A stretch of DNA of 64,000 bases. It comes from Symbiodinium kawagutii (taxonomy: Eukaryota; Sar; Dinophyceae; Suessiales; Symbiodiniaceae). Shown one piece after another: positions 33,977 through 44,869 of the stretch. The position numbers and the translations under genes are program-made. The stretch's first letter is position 1, and every line of letters starts with the position of its first letter. The notes under the pieces were generated by a model, which had not been told where the DNA came from, did not search any database, and saw only the letters and a program-made list of their open reading frames with translations. The stretch is from positions 171,292 through 235,291 of the forward strand of contig VSDK01011727.1 of assembly GCA_009767595.1 (NCBI GenBank), in the 5' to 3' direction.

Positions 33977-34098
33977 AGCGGCTTCCAGCTATGGCAGCAC
34001 TCCTGAACTGTGCCAGATCGAGTTGTGCCAGCTTCGCCAGCGGCTCGCATGGCGCCATCCAGAGAAATGGCACCAAGTCGGCACAGTCCAGACGCGAG
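33977..34098 (+). CDS. Candidate internal exon, unknown product
   Basis: After TCTCCAG| the plus frame reads AASSYGSTPELCQIELCQLR then QRLAWRHPEKWHQVGTVQTR and ends at GCGAG|GC, a possible GC donor. The minus strand is also partly open, so strand is not certain. Confidence 0.35.
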
Positions 34099-35284
34099 GC
34101 AACCACAACAGCCGGCAACTAAGATCAACCACAGAAATTGACATCCTCTACTTACTTCATCGTATTTCATCTTATTTCAACTAGTTTGAACATGTTTGAT
34201 GGCGGCACCTGAAATTCCACAGATTGACTATGGATTCTTATGGGCGTTTTAGAAGCTAAACAGAGACCCGGCGTTTCTTGGTGGGGTTCGGGTGGTGGTC
34301 GTGACTTCTGCCGTTGCAACCTAAATTCACAATGCTCAGATGTTGTCAAAGGCCCAACTTCCAAAAGGACTTATGAGTATAAAGCTATGGCTGCGACAAG
34401 AACTGGCGTTTGCAATCAAGACAGTCTCATGTTTCATCATGTTTTTTCCACCCAGCACACTCACGTATCCATCGCGTCCAGCGGTGCAATCTCAGTCTTC
34501 TCAACCAGTTTAGTCAAGTACCTTCTGCTAATTTGACATGACAATAAGAATCTATATCTATCTGTGTATATATATATATATGTGTATATTTATATAGATA
34601 TATCATTCGTAACCCCCCCATCAAGACCAACCTTGTTGAAGGATTTAGCGGCATTTGCAACATTTAGTTATTTTCTACAGCCAAAGATTTGCATTACATG
34701 TAATCAATTGCAACACGGTTGCTACATGCCGAAGCATTCTCTCGTACGTTTTCATTCGCCTCCGTACTTGTTTGAAAGGATAAGTTCCGTACTGTTTTGC
34801 TTCTCTCTCCTGTCATACCAGGGCCTCCGAGGTGACTCGAAAGGTTTGCCACAGCACTTGCTCCTTAAAAATGTATTTAATCAAATCAAAGACAATGTAC
34901 TCTTCATTGTTCTACGCTGGTTTTATTGTCCGTTGAGAAATATGCAGAGTTGTTATTGGTTTAGAAACGTTCAATCAGAAACATGCTAAAGTAAAATGTC
35001 AAACATATCCACATACATACAAACATTCCTCCTTAAAAAATTTGCAATACTGGCACTCCTTCCTGACAAAAACACCAAAAAAAAACACGTTTTTAGAGCA
35101 AACGTTGGGCCCTGTAAAGAATACAATGTATTTGAACATGTAATGATCCTGGCTAGAAAAAACAGAACCTGCTTTCTAAAGATGGTAAGATCTCGTTTTT
35201 ATTTGACTCAAAAAACTACTGTATCTTGCTAAAACACCAGCAGCACTGCTCTTCCTGAAAAAACAAGAGAACCCGCGAACCCGA
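34099..35284. other. Stretch without a supported gene
   Basis: A short TA microsatellite lies at 34566-34606. The 141-codon plus frame at 34564-34989 starts inside it and reads like AT-rich non-coding sequence. Confidence 0.45.
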
Positions 35285-35490
35285 ATGCAACCCACAGCCC
35301 ACCTAACACCCTCCCAACCTCCCCCCAACCCGCCCCCCCCAACCCTTGCCCCGCCTCCTCCCTCCCCCACTCCCGTTCCAGACCCCCTCCGGGAGCTCTC
35401 CCCCACCCTGTCGGCCATAGGGCCCTCGCGCGCGCGGTCCCGAGAAAGTGAACACACCGTCCCCCCCGAGACCCCCAACATGAAACGAGA
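35285..35490. other. C-rich island
   Basis: About 200 bases consist mainly of CCC, CCCC and longer C runs, including CCCCCCCCAACCCTTGCCCC. The complementary strand has many G-runs and could form G-quadruplexes. It sits between AT-rich regions. The glycine-rich frame on the minus strand is probably a by-product of composition. Confidence 0.75.
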
Positions 35491-35764
35491 ACCCTTTGCT
35501 CCTTATTCGGGAAAAATGCGTTTCAAAGTGCACCACGTATAGAATCTACAACTACTTCTTCATAGTGGATTGCATCCAGGTCTGTTGGGTTTATTGGTTC
35601 CCACCCTTCCTGGGCATTGTGCAATTTGCCAGGTTCAGGCAGGGATTCCTTGGAAAAATATACCACAAGCAGGTGAAACGAATGAAAAGGTTCATCTTGA
35701 CGGGGGTTGTATATGTATAAATCTATTCTATACATCTACCTGCCTATCTATCTATATACATATA
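35491..35764. other. Short stretch without a supported gene
   Basis: No exon, repeat or RNA gene was seen before the tetranucleotide array. Confidence 0.45.
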
Positions 35765-35905
35765 TTATATTATGACTATGTATGTATGTTTGTTTGTTTG
35801 TTTGTATGTATGTATGTATGTATGTATGTATGTATGTTTGTTTGTTTGTTTGTTTGTTTGTATGTATGTATGTATGTATGTATGTATGTATGTATGTATA
35901 TATAT
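35765..35905. repeat. TGTA/TGTT tetranucleotide array
   Basis: Blocks of TGTA alternate with blocks of TGTT (two cycles), followed by TA. The encoded MYVCLFVC-type frames are by-products. Confidence 0.95.
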
Positions 35906-36009
35906 AGATATTAAATTACGACTATGTATGTATGTATATTTATATATATATATAAGGGATCGGGGGCATAATCGTGCCCCCTAGGGGCTTCCAAGACGTG
36001 GGCACTGAC

Positions 36010-37060
36010 ATGCAGGATGCTTATAAGCAAGGCAAGCTGCTTATAAGCAAGGCAAACTGCTAATAAACAATCTATGGCCAATGCGCTGGTAAGGGCCAAA
36101 AGATGAGGTAGCTATTCCCCAATAGAATACTGCAGTTAGAGCTAGTGCACTCTCACGGCCGAAATTTTTGCAAGACCCAAAACCACGAGGGGGCATCAGC
36201 GTCACCAAGTGCAGCCACCGATGGCTATCCAGCCAGCACTCTCATCTGTGGCCAGGCTCTAGTGAGTGGCCACTGGGGCAAATCTCCTGAACCTTCGACC
36301 TTTGACATTCTGGGATATCATCTGTGAAGATGTCTGAAGCATTGAATCAAGGGAGACATTTACCATCAGCAATTCCAAGGTCAGAATACTTGGTGGCCAT
36401 GAGGTTGTTCACTCCCACCAAGGCTTACTTCCTGTTCAAAAGGGATGTTTTCAAATCAAAGTTGCCAGCAACTTGCCACACTGAAAAAACTAAAAAGAGG
36501 AATTGCTTGCAACCAGGGTCAACTACTTGTGAATAAAGCTAATTGCTTATAAGCAAGGTAAACTGCTGATAAGCAATCAATAGCCAATTGTTTTTGAAAG
36601 TGACATAGCCTTTCCACAACAGCATTGCGCAGCTAGAACTTGTATATTGCCATTCCTCTAGCTTTGCCAGGCCCAGAAGCAGAAGGCTTGATCATTTGCA
36701 TTAATTGACAGAAGAAGTGCCAAGAGATGAGGCAGCCATGCTGGGATTGATGTCCTTTCATGCTTTCAGGCGCTGGGATCTTGCAAGTCCAACGAGGAGA
36801 CTTTGATTGAAAGTGCTTGTGGTTGGCAAGCAATGTTGTCAAAATTTAGAAAGCAGAGAATTGATGTAGAGGCAGGATGTGCTTGTAGTAACAGCAGGCT
36901 GCTTATAGGCAGGGCAAGCTGCTTGTAAGCAAGGCAGGCTTATAAGCAATCTCTGACTAACTTGTCTTGGAAATGCCAAGAACTGAGATGGTTATTCCAC
37001 AGCAGACTGGTGTATTTGAAATTAATACATTATCATGGCTGAAAGTCTTGCAAGATCCAA
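36010..37060. repeat. Three diverged tandem cassettes with GCTTATAAGC palindromes
   Basis: Clusters of GCTTATAAGCAAGGCAA occur near 36018-36065, 36545-36580 and 36898-36950. Each is followed by related sequence, for example GCTATTCC...TTTTTGCAAGACCC at about 36110-36180 and GTTATTCC...GTCTTGCAAGATCC at about 36991-37058. The spacing is uneven and copies are strongly diverged. Confidence 0.6.
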
Positions 37061-37062
37061 AC

Positions 37063-37553
37063 CCATGGAAGGGTACCAATTTCACCAATTGCACCAATGG
37101 CAAAAAGCACGAAACCCTGAGAGGGTACCAATTGTACCAATTGTACCAATTTTTCGGAGAGATGGCAGCCTCACCTCCTGGTATACTTCTTGGCATCTCC
37201 TCAAAAAATTGGTACAATTGGTACAATTGGTACCCTCTCAGGGTTTCGTGCTCTTTGGCATTGGCACCATAGGTAAAATTGGTACCCTTCCATAGGTTTA
37301 GGCCATCCCAAGCCTGAAACCATGAGAGGGTACCAATTTTAGCAGTGTTGGAAGGAGATGTCAATGTCATTTGAGGCTGCTGCCATCTAGCCAAAAAATT
37401 GGTACAATTGGTACAATTGGTACCCTCTCAGGGTTTCGTGCTCTTTGGCATTGGTGCCATAGGTAAAATTGGTACCCTTCCATAGGTTTAGGCCATCCCA
37501 AGCCTGAAACCATGAGAGGGTACCAATTTTAGCAGTGTTGGAAGGAGATGTCA
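37063..37553. repeat. Long hairpin with one arm duplicated
   Basis: Left arm 37063-37157 and right arm about 37200-37297 are inverted copies built on TTGGTACAATTGGTACAA. The right arm plus about 65 more bases (37202-37363) is repeated almost identically at 37392-37553. Frames reading YQLYQLYQF and WYNWYNWYP follow from the 12-base internal repeat. Confidence 0.85.
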
Positions 37554-37749
37554 GAATGAGATTTACAGATGTGCATTGACCATTGATTGCAATATGATTT
37601 GAAACAGATAATTTTTCATTTTGGATGGCCAGATACTTTGAAGCAGATAAGTTTTGATTTGTCATTAAATAATTATCTATATTGAATATTTTAATTGAAC
37701 ATGTAAAGCATAATTTCAGCCCCCAGGGGGCACGGAAACCTACACGTAC

Positions 37750-37835
37750 CCATATATATATGTATATATTAAATTACGACTATGTATATATATATATATA
37801 TATTATCTTGACTATGTATATATATATATATATAC
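37750..37835. repeat. TA-rich microsatellite pair
   Basis: Two TATATATA runs flank ATTATCTTGACTATG. A TTAAATTACGACTATGTAT motif is shared with 35908-35932. Confidence 0.9.
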
Positions 37836-38050
37836 ATTGACATGACTTGTAGATAGGGGACAAGGGTAGCAATGTTCCGGCGCCCTGTTGGGTAAGCATC
37901 CCCTCCGTCACTCTGACCACCTTCTCTTTTTGGAACCGTGCGTCTGCCCAAAAGGCACGGTGCTTGGAGTCTAAACTCAGGAATTTTGAGCACAGGAATC
38001 TCCGAGAAAGGCACACGAATGTGATATGCGGATGCAGCTGCCTCCAACTC

Positions 38051-38125
38051 AAAATGGTTGGTTTATTACTAGAAATGATTGATATTGGGTGATTTAAGGG
38101 TACCCCTATGACTTGAGAAACACCT
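38051..38125. mobile_element. Family A element, left end lost
   Basis: It has AAAATGGTTGGTTTATTACT, GGGTGATTTAAGGGTACCCC and the right end GACTTGAGAAACACC. Confidence 0.65.
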
Positions 38126-38374
38126 AAATGAGTTTAGGTTGGCTATCATGACATGCCATGAATGATGACAATGATGCCTTAACCAAAACTCATCCCTGCC
38201 TCCGCAGTTCGAGCGAGTCGCCACACAGCGGTTGCAAATTTAAAAAATTTGATCCGTGGCTATCAACAGGTGGACTCCCTGTTACTTTGGCAACAGGTGG
38301 CCTTTGAATTCAGCGATTACCAGCAGGGATCCATGAAACTGTGGGGCCAGCAAGCAACGGAATGAAATGCAGAA

Positions 38375-38704
38375 TCAGAAAAACTGTGCATGCGAAACAG
38401 GTAGGAGTGGACAGGTGTAGAATGTCAGATGTTTCTTCAAAAGAGTTGTTTCGTGCTTTGATGTCGAGATGAGTTGAACTTCATCATTGGAGATGCTCTC
38501 GGACAGCCACCCAACAAATGATGAAACGTTATGCCTAACTTTCGTCTTTGCCTTGACAATGTGAAAGGAAGTCCCAGCAAGCAGCTTCTCAGGGTCACAA
38601 TGTCCACCAAACACTTTATCCTTTCGATGAATTTCCTCGGGTGCTGTAGGTATACTCCAACTGATGTTGCTGGAAATCTCTATATCCTGGTCTCTTGACC
38701 ACAT
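38375..38704 (-). CDS. Candidate exon, unknown product
   Basis: A 109-codon minus frame includes SNISWSIPTAPEEIHRKDKV, GGHCDPEKLLAGTSFHIVKA and VRHNVSSFVGWLSESISNDE. The even mix of charged, hydrophobic and polar residues makes coding likely. It ends at a stop at 38375, and an acceptor may lie near 38690. No recognised family. Confidence 0.4.
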   Translation of the reverse strand: MWSRDQDIEISSNISWSIPTAPEEIHRKDKVFGGHCDPEKLLAGTSFHIVKAKTKVRHNVSSFVGWLSESISNDEVQLISTSKHETTLLKKHLTFYTCPLLPVSHAQFF

Positions 38705-39747
38705 TCATTAACAGCGAGGTACTCAATACAGACTCGATACATCTCAAATTATCTCAAGATCGGTTCCCTTCCAGTCCCCAGTTCCGTTGCTGTACAGTGC
38801 ATTTCCACTGCCATCTCGGCCATCTCAAGCCCATGCCGCCTGCTGCGTGGTTTTGGCGCCTGCACAAAGCTTCTGCAGCTGGGCAAATCACACGGCACAC
38901 TGTGAACGTTCTTCAATGTTGCCCAACAGCAGAAATTTGAACATCAAACAGCATGAATTTCTGTTGCCCAACAGCGAGTTTAGACATTGGACTACAGTAG
39001 ACTACATTGCAGAGTTTACAGAATCTGAAAATCAACCAACAAAGAACTTCAGGGGAGAGTCCTTGAGCATCAACTGTACCAGGTAGCATGTATCAGCAGG
39101 TAACTCACCTCCAAGGCTGCACCCACACTTCCCACCGACATACTGACTGACCTTGATCTCAACCGCCGGACAAATCCTTGCTACCGCAGCCAGTCAGTTC
39201 ATGCAGTGAAACGCCCAATGAGCAAGCATTCTTCAAGAAAGTGTCAAACCAATATTCCTTACACAAGAAGCACATGCATGTGGCAAGTATCTATTCTCCG
39301 CGTTCTTCGTAGTCAACATAGTGTCACGATTTCCTCTATGTTCAGGTGGATCTATTGAACCTTTGCACACTGCAACCTTGCGTGGAATCATAATAAATGG
39401 TGTATATACCTGTTGAGCAAACCAGCTGGTGAAATGCAAGCATCGAGTGCCAGATCACTTCCAGTGAACCATTGAGACAAAAAGAAAGGCAACAAAAATC
39501 GCATGTTTGAAGGATCAAAACCAGTGATTGGGCTCTGAATGGGGATGCTTTACACCGTGAATCATGAAAGTGGTTAGCCATGAGGTGCCAAGTGTGGCAA
39601 GCGTACGAAATCTGGATTTGAGCTCTCATTTTTCAAGGTGAGAGATGAATGCAGCTACTGGGCCTGTCATTATCGCCAAAAGTGAACATGAGCTAAAAGA
39701 AATGTAAAAGCATGCCATGTTCTTTTGCATTTCCATCTCTTTTCGAT
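38705..39747. other. Stretch without a supported gene
   Basis: Short frames only; no repeat or RNA gene was seen. Confidence 0.5.
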
Positions 39748-40258
39748 TCAAATCCTTACAAGATCGAAGCTTTGCATCTCAGGTGTAAGTGGGTCACAAG
39801 AAACATAAGATTTCTTCTGCAACCGCGGGCACTTGGGGCATCCGTCCTTGTCAAGTGCACCCGCCAAACCTCCTCCCGCTGGGGTCCTCCCTGGCTGGCA
39901 TTTCAGCGAAATGCTTTCCACAGTGCGGACAGCACTTAGCCATTGCGATAGGTACCTCACCGCAGGGAAGATTGCTTTGGTGATTGCTTCAGATCGGAGT
40001 GAAAGCCTGACTTTCTCTCCTGATGCATCGCAAGTTTCCATGGCTGCCATGGCTTCAGCTATTTGGGAAGGTGGTTTTGGTCTGCCACGCAAGAGGTCAC
40101 TGTCACATACACAGGGATCACGAAGTCGTTTTGGTCTGGCCTGTCCTGGGCTTTGGCTGGACACTTGGATGCTCGGATTTGCAGCAAATGAGAAGTTTGT
40201 TACTCTAGGTGCTACACTGCAAAATAACTTTGCTGCAGGTTTCAAGTGTGGAAACTAA
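39748..40258. CDS. Region with coding character, strand not decided
   Basis: The minus frame (165 codons) includes EKVRLSLRSEAITKAIFPAV. The plus frame (141 codons) includes STVRTALSHCDRYLTAGKIA and LVIASDRSESLTFSPDASQV. Both read like protein over the same bases and neither has decisive splice flanks. At most one is genuine. Composition is richer in G+C than the flanks. Confidence 0.3.
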
Positions 40259-41444
40259 AGGTTTTCGAAGCTACAACTAAATTCATCATCTGAAACTCAT
40301 GGATTTCAAGGTTTTTTACAGGTACAAAATCAGAAGAGACCGTGGGAGCGTGGCTACCAAGAGTTGGGACGCACCTTGGTGGCGGGGTGCATGCCCAAAG
40401 CCGATGCCGCGAGTGTCGAGGTCGCAGATGGCACCTTTTTCGTCACGAAAAAACATGTGAAAACAGAAGTAGATGCATGTGGTGATGGTCATGTGATGGT
40501 CATGTGATGGTCATGTGATGGTCATGTGATGGTCATGTGATGGTCGAAGTATATTCCAAATAAACAAAAGTTCTTTCGAGATGTAAGAAAGATGTAATAA
40601 AAAATGAAAAAATTGAAAGTTTGTTCTGTGTTCTGTGAACTTTCGCACTCGCAAAACTTCAAGAGATTTCGGCTTTGTCTTCAGCTTCAAAGTTTGAAGC
40701 TCTATAGCAGTTCAGCCTTGAAGCCAAGTGTTCCTCACCCTAGAGAAAACAAACGAACAAAAAGGAAAGAGTGGAAAATGAAAGAAGCGAACAGAATCTT
40801 TGAAATTGAGTAAAGATTAGTAAAGATATGGTATAATCGCATGTATATCTAAATATGTGTAATCATATCTATACATGCATATATGAAAATAAATGTATAT
40901 ATATATACATGCAAACATATGTATATATCATATCAATATATATGTAAATCTAATGAATTGCATGACATGACTTGACGGAATTTCGTGAAGTAGAACTGCT
41001 GCATCCAGGTCACGCCAGGCGCGCAAGGCAAGGATTGCAATGTCAATGCATCGGGCAGTCCCTTGGGGTCCCGAAACTTCAGGATTCCACCAGTTTTGTT
41101 TTGGAATCATAGAAAGCCAATTCACACATGTTTCAATCATAGTTCATGAAATATTTCATGCTTCATCATGTTTCAATTCATTTCAATTCATTTCAATGCA
41201 TTTCAATTGATTTCAATTCATTCAAATCTCCAAGGGTTTTACTTTAGGTGGATCAAACTTGCAAGTCCACTGTTTCATGATGTTTTCATGCTGCTGACAT
41301 CAACTTTGATGCTTTGGCAAAGCCCTGGTCCTCTAGGTGCCCTGCAAAAGTCATCATTGGGCCCTGACAGCCCCAACTTCCAATGATTTCACCGGCGCCA
41401 TGGGAAATCTTTTGTGAAATGCACTCATTCCCCTGTTTGTTTAT
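40259..41444. other. Stretch without a supported gene
   Basis: It holds the 11-bp array listed separately, TA-rich sequence at 40840-40945 and a TTTCAATTCA tandem at 41172-41220. No exon is supported. Confidence 0.45.
40480..40545. repeat. 11-bp tandem repeat GTGATGGTCAT
   Basis: About six nearly identical head-to-tail copies. Confidence 0.95.
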
Positions 41445-41538
41445 GGTTTCGCAAGCCATAGGGGACCTCAAAAACGCTTGGTTTGCTACTATCAATTGGC
41501 GAATATTGGATGATTTGGCATCCCTACTTTGAGAAACC
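41445..41538. mobile_element. Family A short inverted-repeat element
   Basis: The ends are GGTTTCGCAAGCCATAGGGG and CCCTACTTTGAGAAACC; the interior has TTGGTTTGCTACTATCAAT. Confidence 0.65.
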
Positions 41539-41948
41539 AAAATTTGAACAATCTGGAATGGAGATTGGCAAGATTTGCCCAACCACAAGTAGGATTGGAG
41601 TCCACAGCTACGCGCATACTTCATAGTCAGAATTTACCATTTGGAGTTTATCTCAGCATATTTTTCACTGTGTGGTGCGTGTGTCTGTGTTCCCAAGGAA
41701 ACATTGATTTTTGAGATGGAGTCAAGGATACTTCAAGAACTTCTACTGTTGATATTTCACACGTGTAAATGCATAGAGGTGTAGTGTGATACCTATACAT
41801 CTTCCAATATATTTGTGGATACTTACAGATTGTAGATACTTGCGGCATCCAGCATCGTGTCATGCTTGAAGCATTGCCAGGTAGATTGTAGCACATAAAA
41901 ACATAGAACAAATATGAATTGATCTGAACATATCATATCCATTCATAT
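41539..41948. other. Stretch without a supported gene
   Basis: No exon, repeat or RNA gene was seen. Confidence 0.5.
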
Positions 41949-42053
41949 GGGTGTTTCTCAAAATAGGGGTACCCCCCAAAACATCCAACAGTAATCTCAT
42001 TTATCGCATTAAACCAACTATTTTTGGGGGGGTCGCTATTTTGAGAAACCACC
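41949..42053. mobile_element. Family A element, well preserved
   Basis: The ends are GGTGTTTCTCAAAATAGGGG and GCTATTTTGAGAAACCACCA. Confidence 0.8.
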
Positions 42054-42145
42054 ATCAAACCACCAACCAGTAGTTGTTTCACCACTGGTGTTGCTTATTA
42101 TCTCCTATTGTTTCTCATCATTAACCAACCAACCCGTGGTTAAAC
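42054..42145. mobile_element. Rearranged family B fragment
   Basis: Family B-like pieces (AACCAGTAGTTGTTTCACCA, TTATTATCTCCTATTGTTTC, TCATTAACCAACCAACCC) lie between a family A copy and a fuller family B copy, in altered order. Confidence 0.45.
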
Positions 42146-42250
42146 AATATACACCCCCTGGTTCCCCTATCATTAACCCTTGTTTTCCCTATTGTTGTTG
42201 GTTGTTATCCCCCACTAGTTGGTTAGCTAATATTGACCCATAGCCATATA
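42146..42250. mobile_element. Family B element, left end lost
   Basis: It has CCCCCTGGTTCCCCTATC, TTGTTGGTTGTTATCCCCC and the right end TTGACCCATAGCCATATA. Confidence 0.75.
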
Positions 42251-42388
42251 CATCGTCTCCATTAATTTCACAATCTTCATCGTCCGACGTCATCTTCAGC
42301 CCGTCACCGCGGCAGGTGAGCTTGGGGGGGACCTCAGCCGCGACGTTGACTCAATGCGCTTTGTTGCCACGCAACGAGAGATACAAAT

Positions 42389-42506
42389 GGTGGTTCCTCA
42401 AGCCAGTTTGGGGACCCCCAAACCTGGTTGGTTTAGCAATAAATCATGATTGGTGGTTTATTACTTGTAGTCAAATGGCTTCTATTGGATACCCCTGTGA
42501 CCTGGG
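42389..42506. mobile_element. Family A element with 6-bp target duplication
   Basis: The ends are GTGGTTCCTCAAGCCAG and CCTGTGACCTGGGACC, flanked on both sides by CAAATG. The interior duplicates the TTGGTTTA and GGTGGTTTATTACT motifs. Confidence 0.65.
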
Positions 42507-42736
42507 ACCCAAATGGGCCCCACAGATTCCTGACCCCGTGCAGTTGCTCCCGGTATTGAGAACACTTCGGTTGTCCTGGTGTGAAACGATTGCGAAATGG
42601 CAAACAATGTCACCGTATGGGTTGAAAACAGTTTTTTTGTCCTCTACATAACCATTTCACGGCAAAACAATGGTCATTCTGTGGCTAGCCTCTCTATTTT
42701 GTGGCTAGAAGCATCGACTTGATGTCTAGAGTAAAC
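42507..42736. other. Short stretch without a supported gene
   Basis: Nothing is supported here. Confidence 0.4.
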
Positions 42737-43003
42737 TCATTTCAAGGCTACAAACCTGTCCGCAAATGAGTGCAGCACGTTGCAGCACCGTGCAACAGGC
42801 AGCAGTACCCAACAAGCTACTTTTTGGAGACGCAATTCCAGTGTCAACTTGAAACTCTCAGCCCCTCTAAGCTTGATGAGAGCTGAGCGCCACACGGTGT
42901 CTTTGACCACTTTTGCTTTGGGGTCGGCACGTAGCTCATCTGGCCCCCCTGGCATTAACAAGTTTGCCGCTTGAAAGCCACAAGACTTTGCTAGTCTCCT
43001 CAA
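42737..43003 (-). CDS. Candidate exon, unknown product
   Basis: After GAG|G the minus frame reads RRLAKSCGFQAANLLMPGG, PDELRADPKAKVVKDTVWRS and ALIKLRGAESFKLTLELRLQ. It stays open to 42737. A donor is not fixed. It may belong with the minus-strand exons at 43.4 and 44.1 kb, since order and strand agree. Confidence 0.4.
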   Translation of the reverse strand: MRRLAKSCGFQAANLLMPGGPDELRADPKAKVVKDTVWRSALIKLRGAESFKLTLELRLQKVACWVLLPVARCCNVLHSFADRFVALK

Positions 43004-43362
43004 TGTTTAAAAAAAATGGTTTTAGGATGTTTTAGGCCCTCAACACAAAGCTGATGCATCAAGTCATTCAAACCTTGAGCCTCAAAGCCTGTTCTAGTCG
43101 CGGTAGCACTGATTAATCCCTTCACAGCTGACTATTCAACAACCAAACAGGTGAAGGCACTAGAACCCACCTTTCAACTCACCTTTCAACACCTCCCAAC
43201 ACCTTTCAACACCTTTCAACCGCTCCGAAGTTGTGATTTCCCAGGCCTTTGGCTCGCCATAACTCACTTCGGAACCGCTATCCATGTCCGCCCAGGCTCG
43301 CCTGTTAGTGAGAGCCGGTGGGCCGAGTTTGATCCAATCGCAGTAAGGGAAGAAGGGCTGCT
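43004..43362. other. Possible coding stretch, unresolved
   Basis: A minus frame (43160-43366) with DSGSEVSYGEPKAWEITTSE and a plus frame with PGLWLAITHFGTAIHVRPGS are both open. An ACCTTTCAAC tandem lies at 43168-43220. Neither frame can be chosen. Confidence 0.3.
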
Positions 43363-43488
43363 TCAACAGTTCTGCTGGTCTTGAAGCTTACTCCAAGTAA
43401 ACTCATGAGCACCTTCTGTCGTTGGAATATGGTTCTGCGTCTCATCAACGCGCTTTGAAGACGTTTCAATGGCGACCTTGTCATCTCC
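43363..43488 (-). CDS. Candidate last exon, unknown product
   Basis: The minus frame reads GDDKVAIETSSKRVDETQNH then IPTTEGAHEFTWSKLQDQQ and ends at TGA. Composition is typical of a soluble protein. A second frame over the same bases is basic (MTRSPLKRLQSALMRRR). The acceptor is uncertain. Confidence 0.35.
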   Translation of the reverse strand, partial: GDDKVAIETSSKRVDETQNHIPTTEGAHEFTWSKLQDQQNC

Positions 43489-43740
43489 CAGACAAATTGG
43501 TTTATAAACCATTTAACAAATATAGTCATCATATAGTTGGCTACATTTTAACACATATAAAGTTGGCTACACATCTATTCTAACATCCAAGAGCTTTGAA
43601 CTTCCCATGTCTGAGGTGAGACTTCCTGCCTTTGTGAGGTGCTCTGAGGCAAATCCAATGACGGCATGGAGGACCACCGATGCTGCAGCGACGCGGGGGG
43701 AATTTCAAGGCCTTTGAAAGAATATCCATGAAGCAATATT

Positions 43741-43790
43741 AAGCAACCAACTAATGGTGGATAATAACCAGTAATAATAGGGAAAACAAT
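43741..43790. mobile_element. Family B fragment
   Basis: It has AAGCAACCAACTAATGGTGG and ATAATAGGGAAAACAATG, directly beside a fuller copy in the same orientation. Confidence 0.6.
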
Positions 43791-43801
43791 GATGAAGACA
43801 T

Positions 43802-43918
43802 ATGGCTCTGGGTCAAGCAGTTAACCAACCAATAATGGTGGATAATAACCAACAAACTATAGGGAAACTAATGGTTAATGATAGGGAACCAGGGGGACTA
43901 AGGGTTTTGACCCACTGC
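43802..43918. mobile_element. Family B short inverted-repeat element
   Basis: The ends are ATGGCTCTGGGTCAA and TTTTGACCCACTGCC, with AATGGTTAATGATAGGGAAC inside. Confidence 0.8.
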
Positions 43919-44025
43919 CTAATATGGAAATACGGATGAATCTTTATGTCAAAACAAAAATCTGCAAAATATCGAAAAATGTGGATGAAAACGAGAAAAA
44001 AGGCCTGGAACATTGATGAACCAAC

Positions 44026-44163
44026 CTCTTGGGACATCGCCTCATGCACGGCACCATCACTCGCCTCGGCCACGAATCCCCACCCTGCCTGGGGCTCTGC
44101 CCAGGGCGTACTCTGAGGCGTGTTGGTCACGTCCTCATCCTCCGGGATTGGAGGTCCAGCCAT
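44026..44163 (-). CDS. Probable first coding exon, unknown product
   Basis: An ATG at 44163 opens 46 codons reading MAGPPIPEDEDVTNTPQST, PWAEPQAGWGFVAEASDGA and VHEAMSQE, and the exon ends at CAAGAG|GTTGG. The N-terminus is acidic and proline-rich and so probably disordered. An AG lies just upstream of the ATG (CACCAG|GATGG) and could be a spliced-leader acceptor. Candidate later exons lie at 43.4 and 42.9 kb; two family B elements would fall in the intron. No family is recognised. Confidence 0.5.
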
Positions 44164-44232
44164 CCTGGTGCGTTGGCATCAGCTTATGGAGGTCACCAAG
44201 TTGGATAGCTGTGCTCTGAGCAAACACCTTAT

Positions 44233-44300
44233 GGTGGTTTCTCAAAATTCACCATACTAAACCAACAATTTCAGGGGTCCCCCTATTTTGAGAAACCTCC
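44233..44300. mobile_element. Family A element, short interior
   Basis: The ends are GGTGGTTTCTCAAAATTCAC and CCCTATTTTGAGAAACCTCC; length is about 68 bases. Confidence 0.75.
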
Positions 44301-44389
44301 TAATATTGCTTTTGAGTCTACGGACTACCCGCAGTATCTTGGCAACGACTTCTCGAGCATGTCCGTGATACTAGCCACCCAAACTAGAT

Positions 44390-44827
44390 TCACGACCGCC
44401 ACTCGAGAGCGCAATTACCATCCGAGTGCCCCAACCAAGGCCGTGAAAGTGTTCCGGGCCTCGAGGGCCAATCAAAGCACAATCTGAAGTCGGAAAAAAG
44501 AAAAAATAGAGGCCAAACAAGTTTGATTTCCAGTCTGTTTGACAGTTTGCTTTCTAATGTGCCCCCTCCTAATGGTTTGGCAAGTTCTGTCGCAAACAAA
44601 TACACGCGGTTCATCCAGCGAGAAGTAATTGGAAAGAAGAGTTCTGAAATGCGCTTTGGGGTTCTTGCAAGATCTCTGTAGGGGCTGAATTTCGCAAAAA
44701 GATCTCTCTTTAGAGCTCCAGTAAGTACAACTACCTGAGAAAGATGTAACGAAAGCCCGGGGTCAGTGGTACGGGGGCGTGAGGAACAGTAGTCGATGTT
44801 GCCAGCGGGCGCCGTGGCGCGAATCAA
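44390..44827 (-). CDS. Weak candidate exon, unknown product
   Basis: A 145-codon minus frame includes LSLHLSQVVVLTGALKRDLF, AKFSPYRDLARTPKRISEL and ELAKPLGGGTLESKLSNRLE. It abuts the G-rich array. Splice sites were not fixed. Confidence 0.3.
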   Translation of the reverse strand: MIRATAPAGNIDYCSSRPRTTDPGLSLHLSQVVVLTGALKRDLFAKFSPYRDLARTPKRISELFFPITSRWMNRVYLFATELAKPLGGGTLESKLSNRLEIKLVWPLFFLFSDFRLCFDWPSRPGTLSRPWLGHSDGNCALEWRS

Positions 44828-44869
44828 TTCTGAGCGGGCCTGGAAGGGTTCAGCCTATGCGAGGTAACG

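Noticed and set aside
35772-35984. MYVCLFVC-type frame
   Set aside because: It is a translation of the TGTA/TGTT array.
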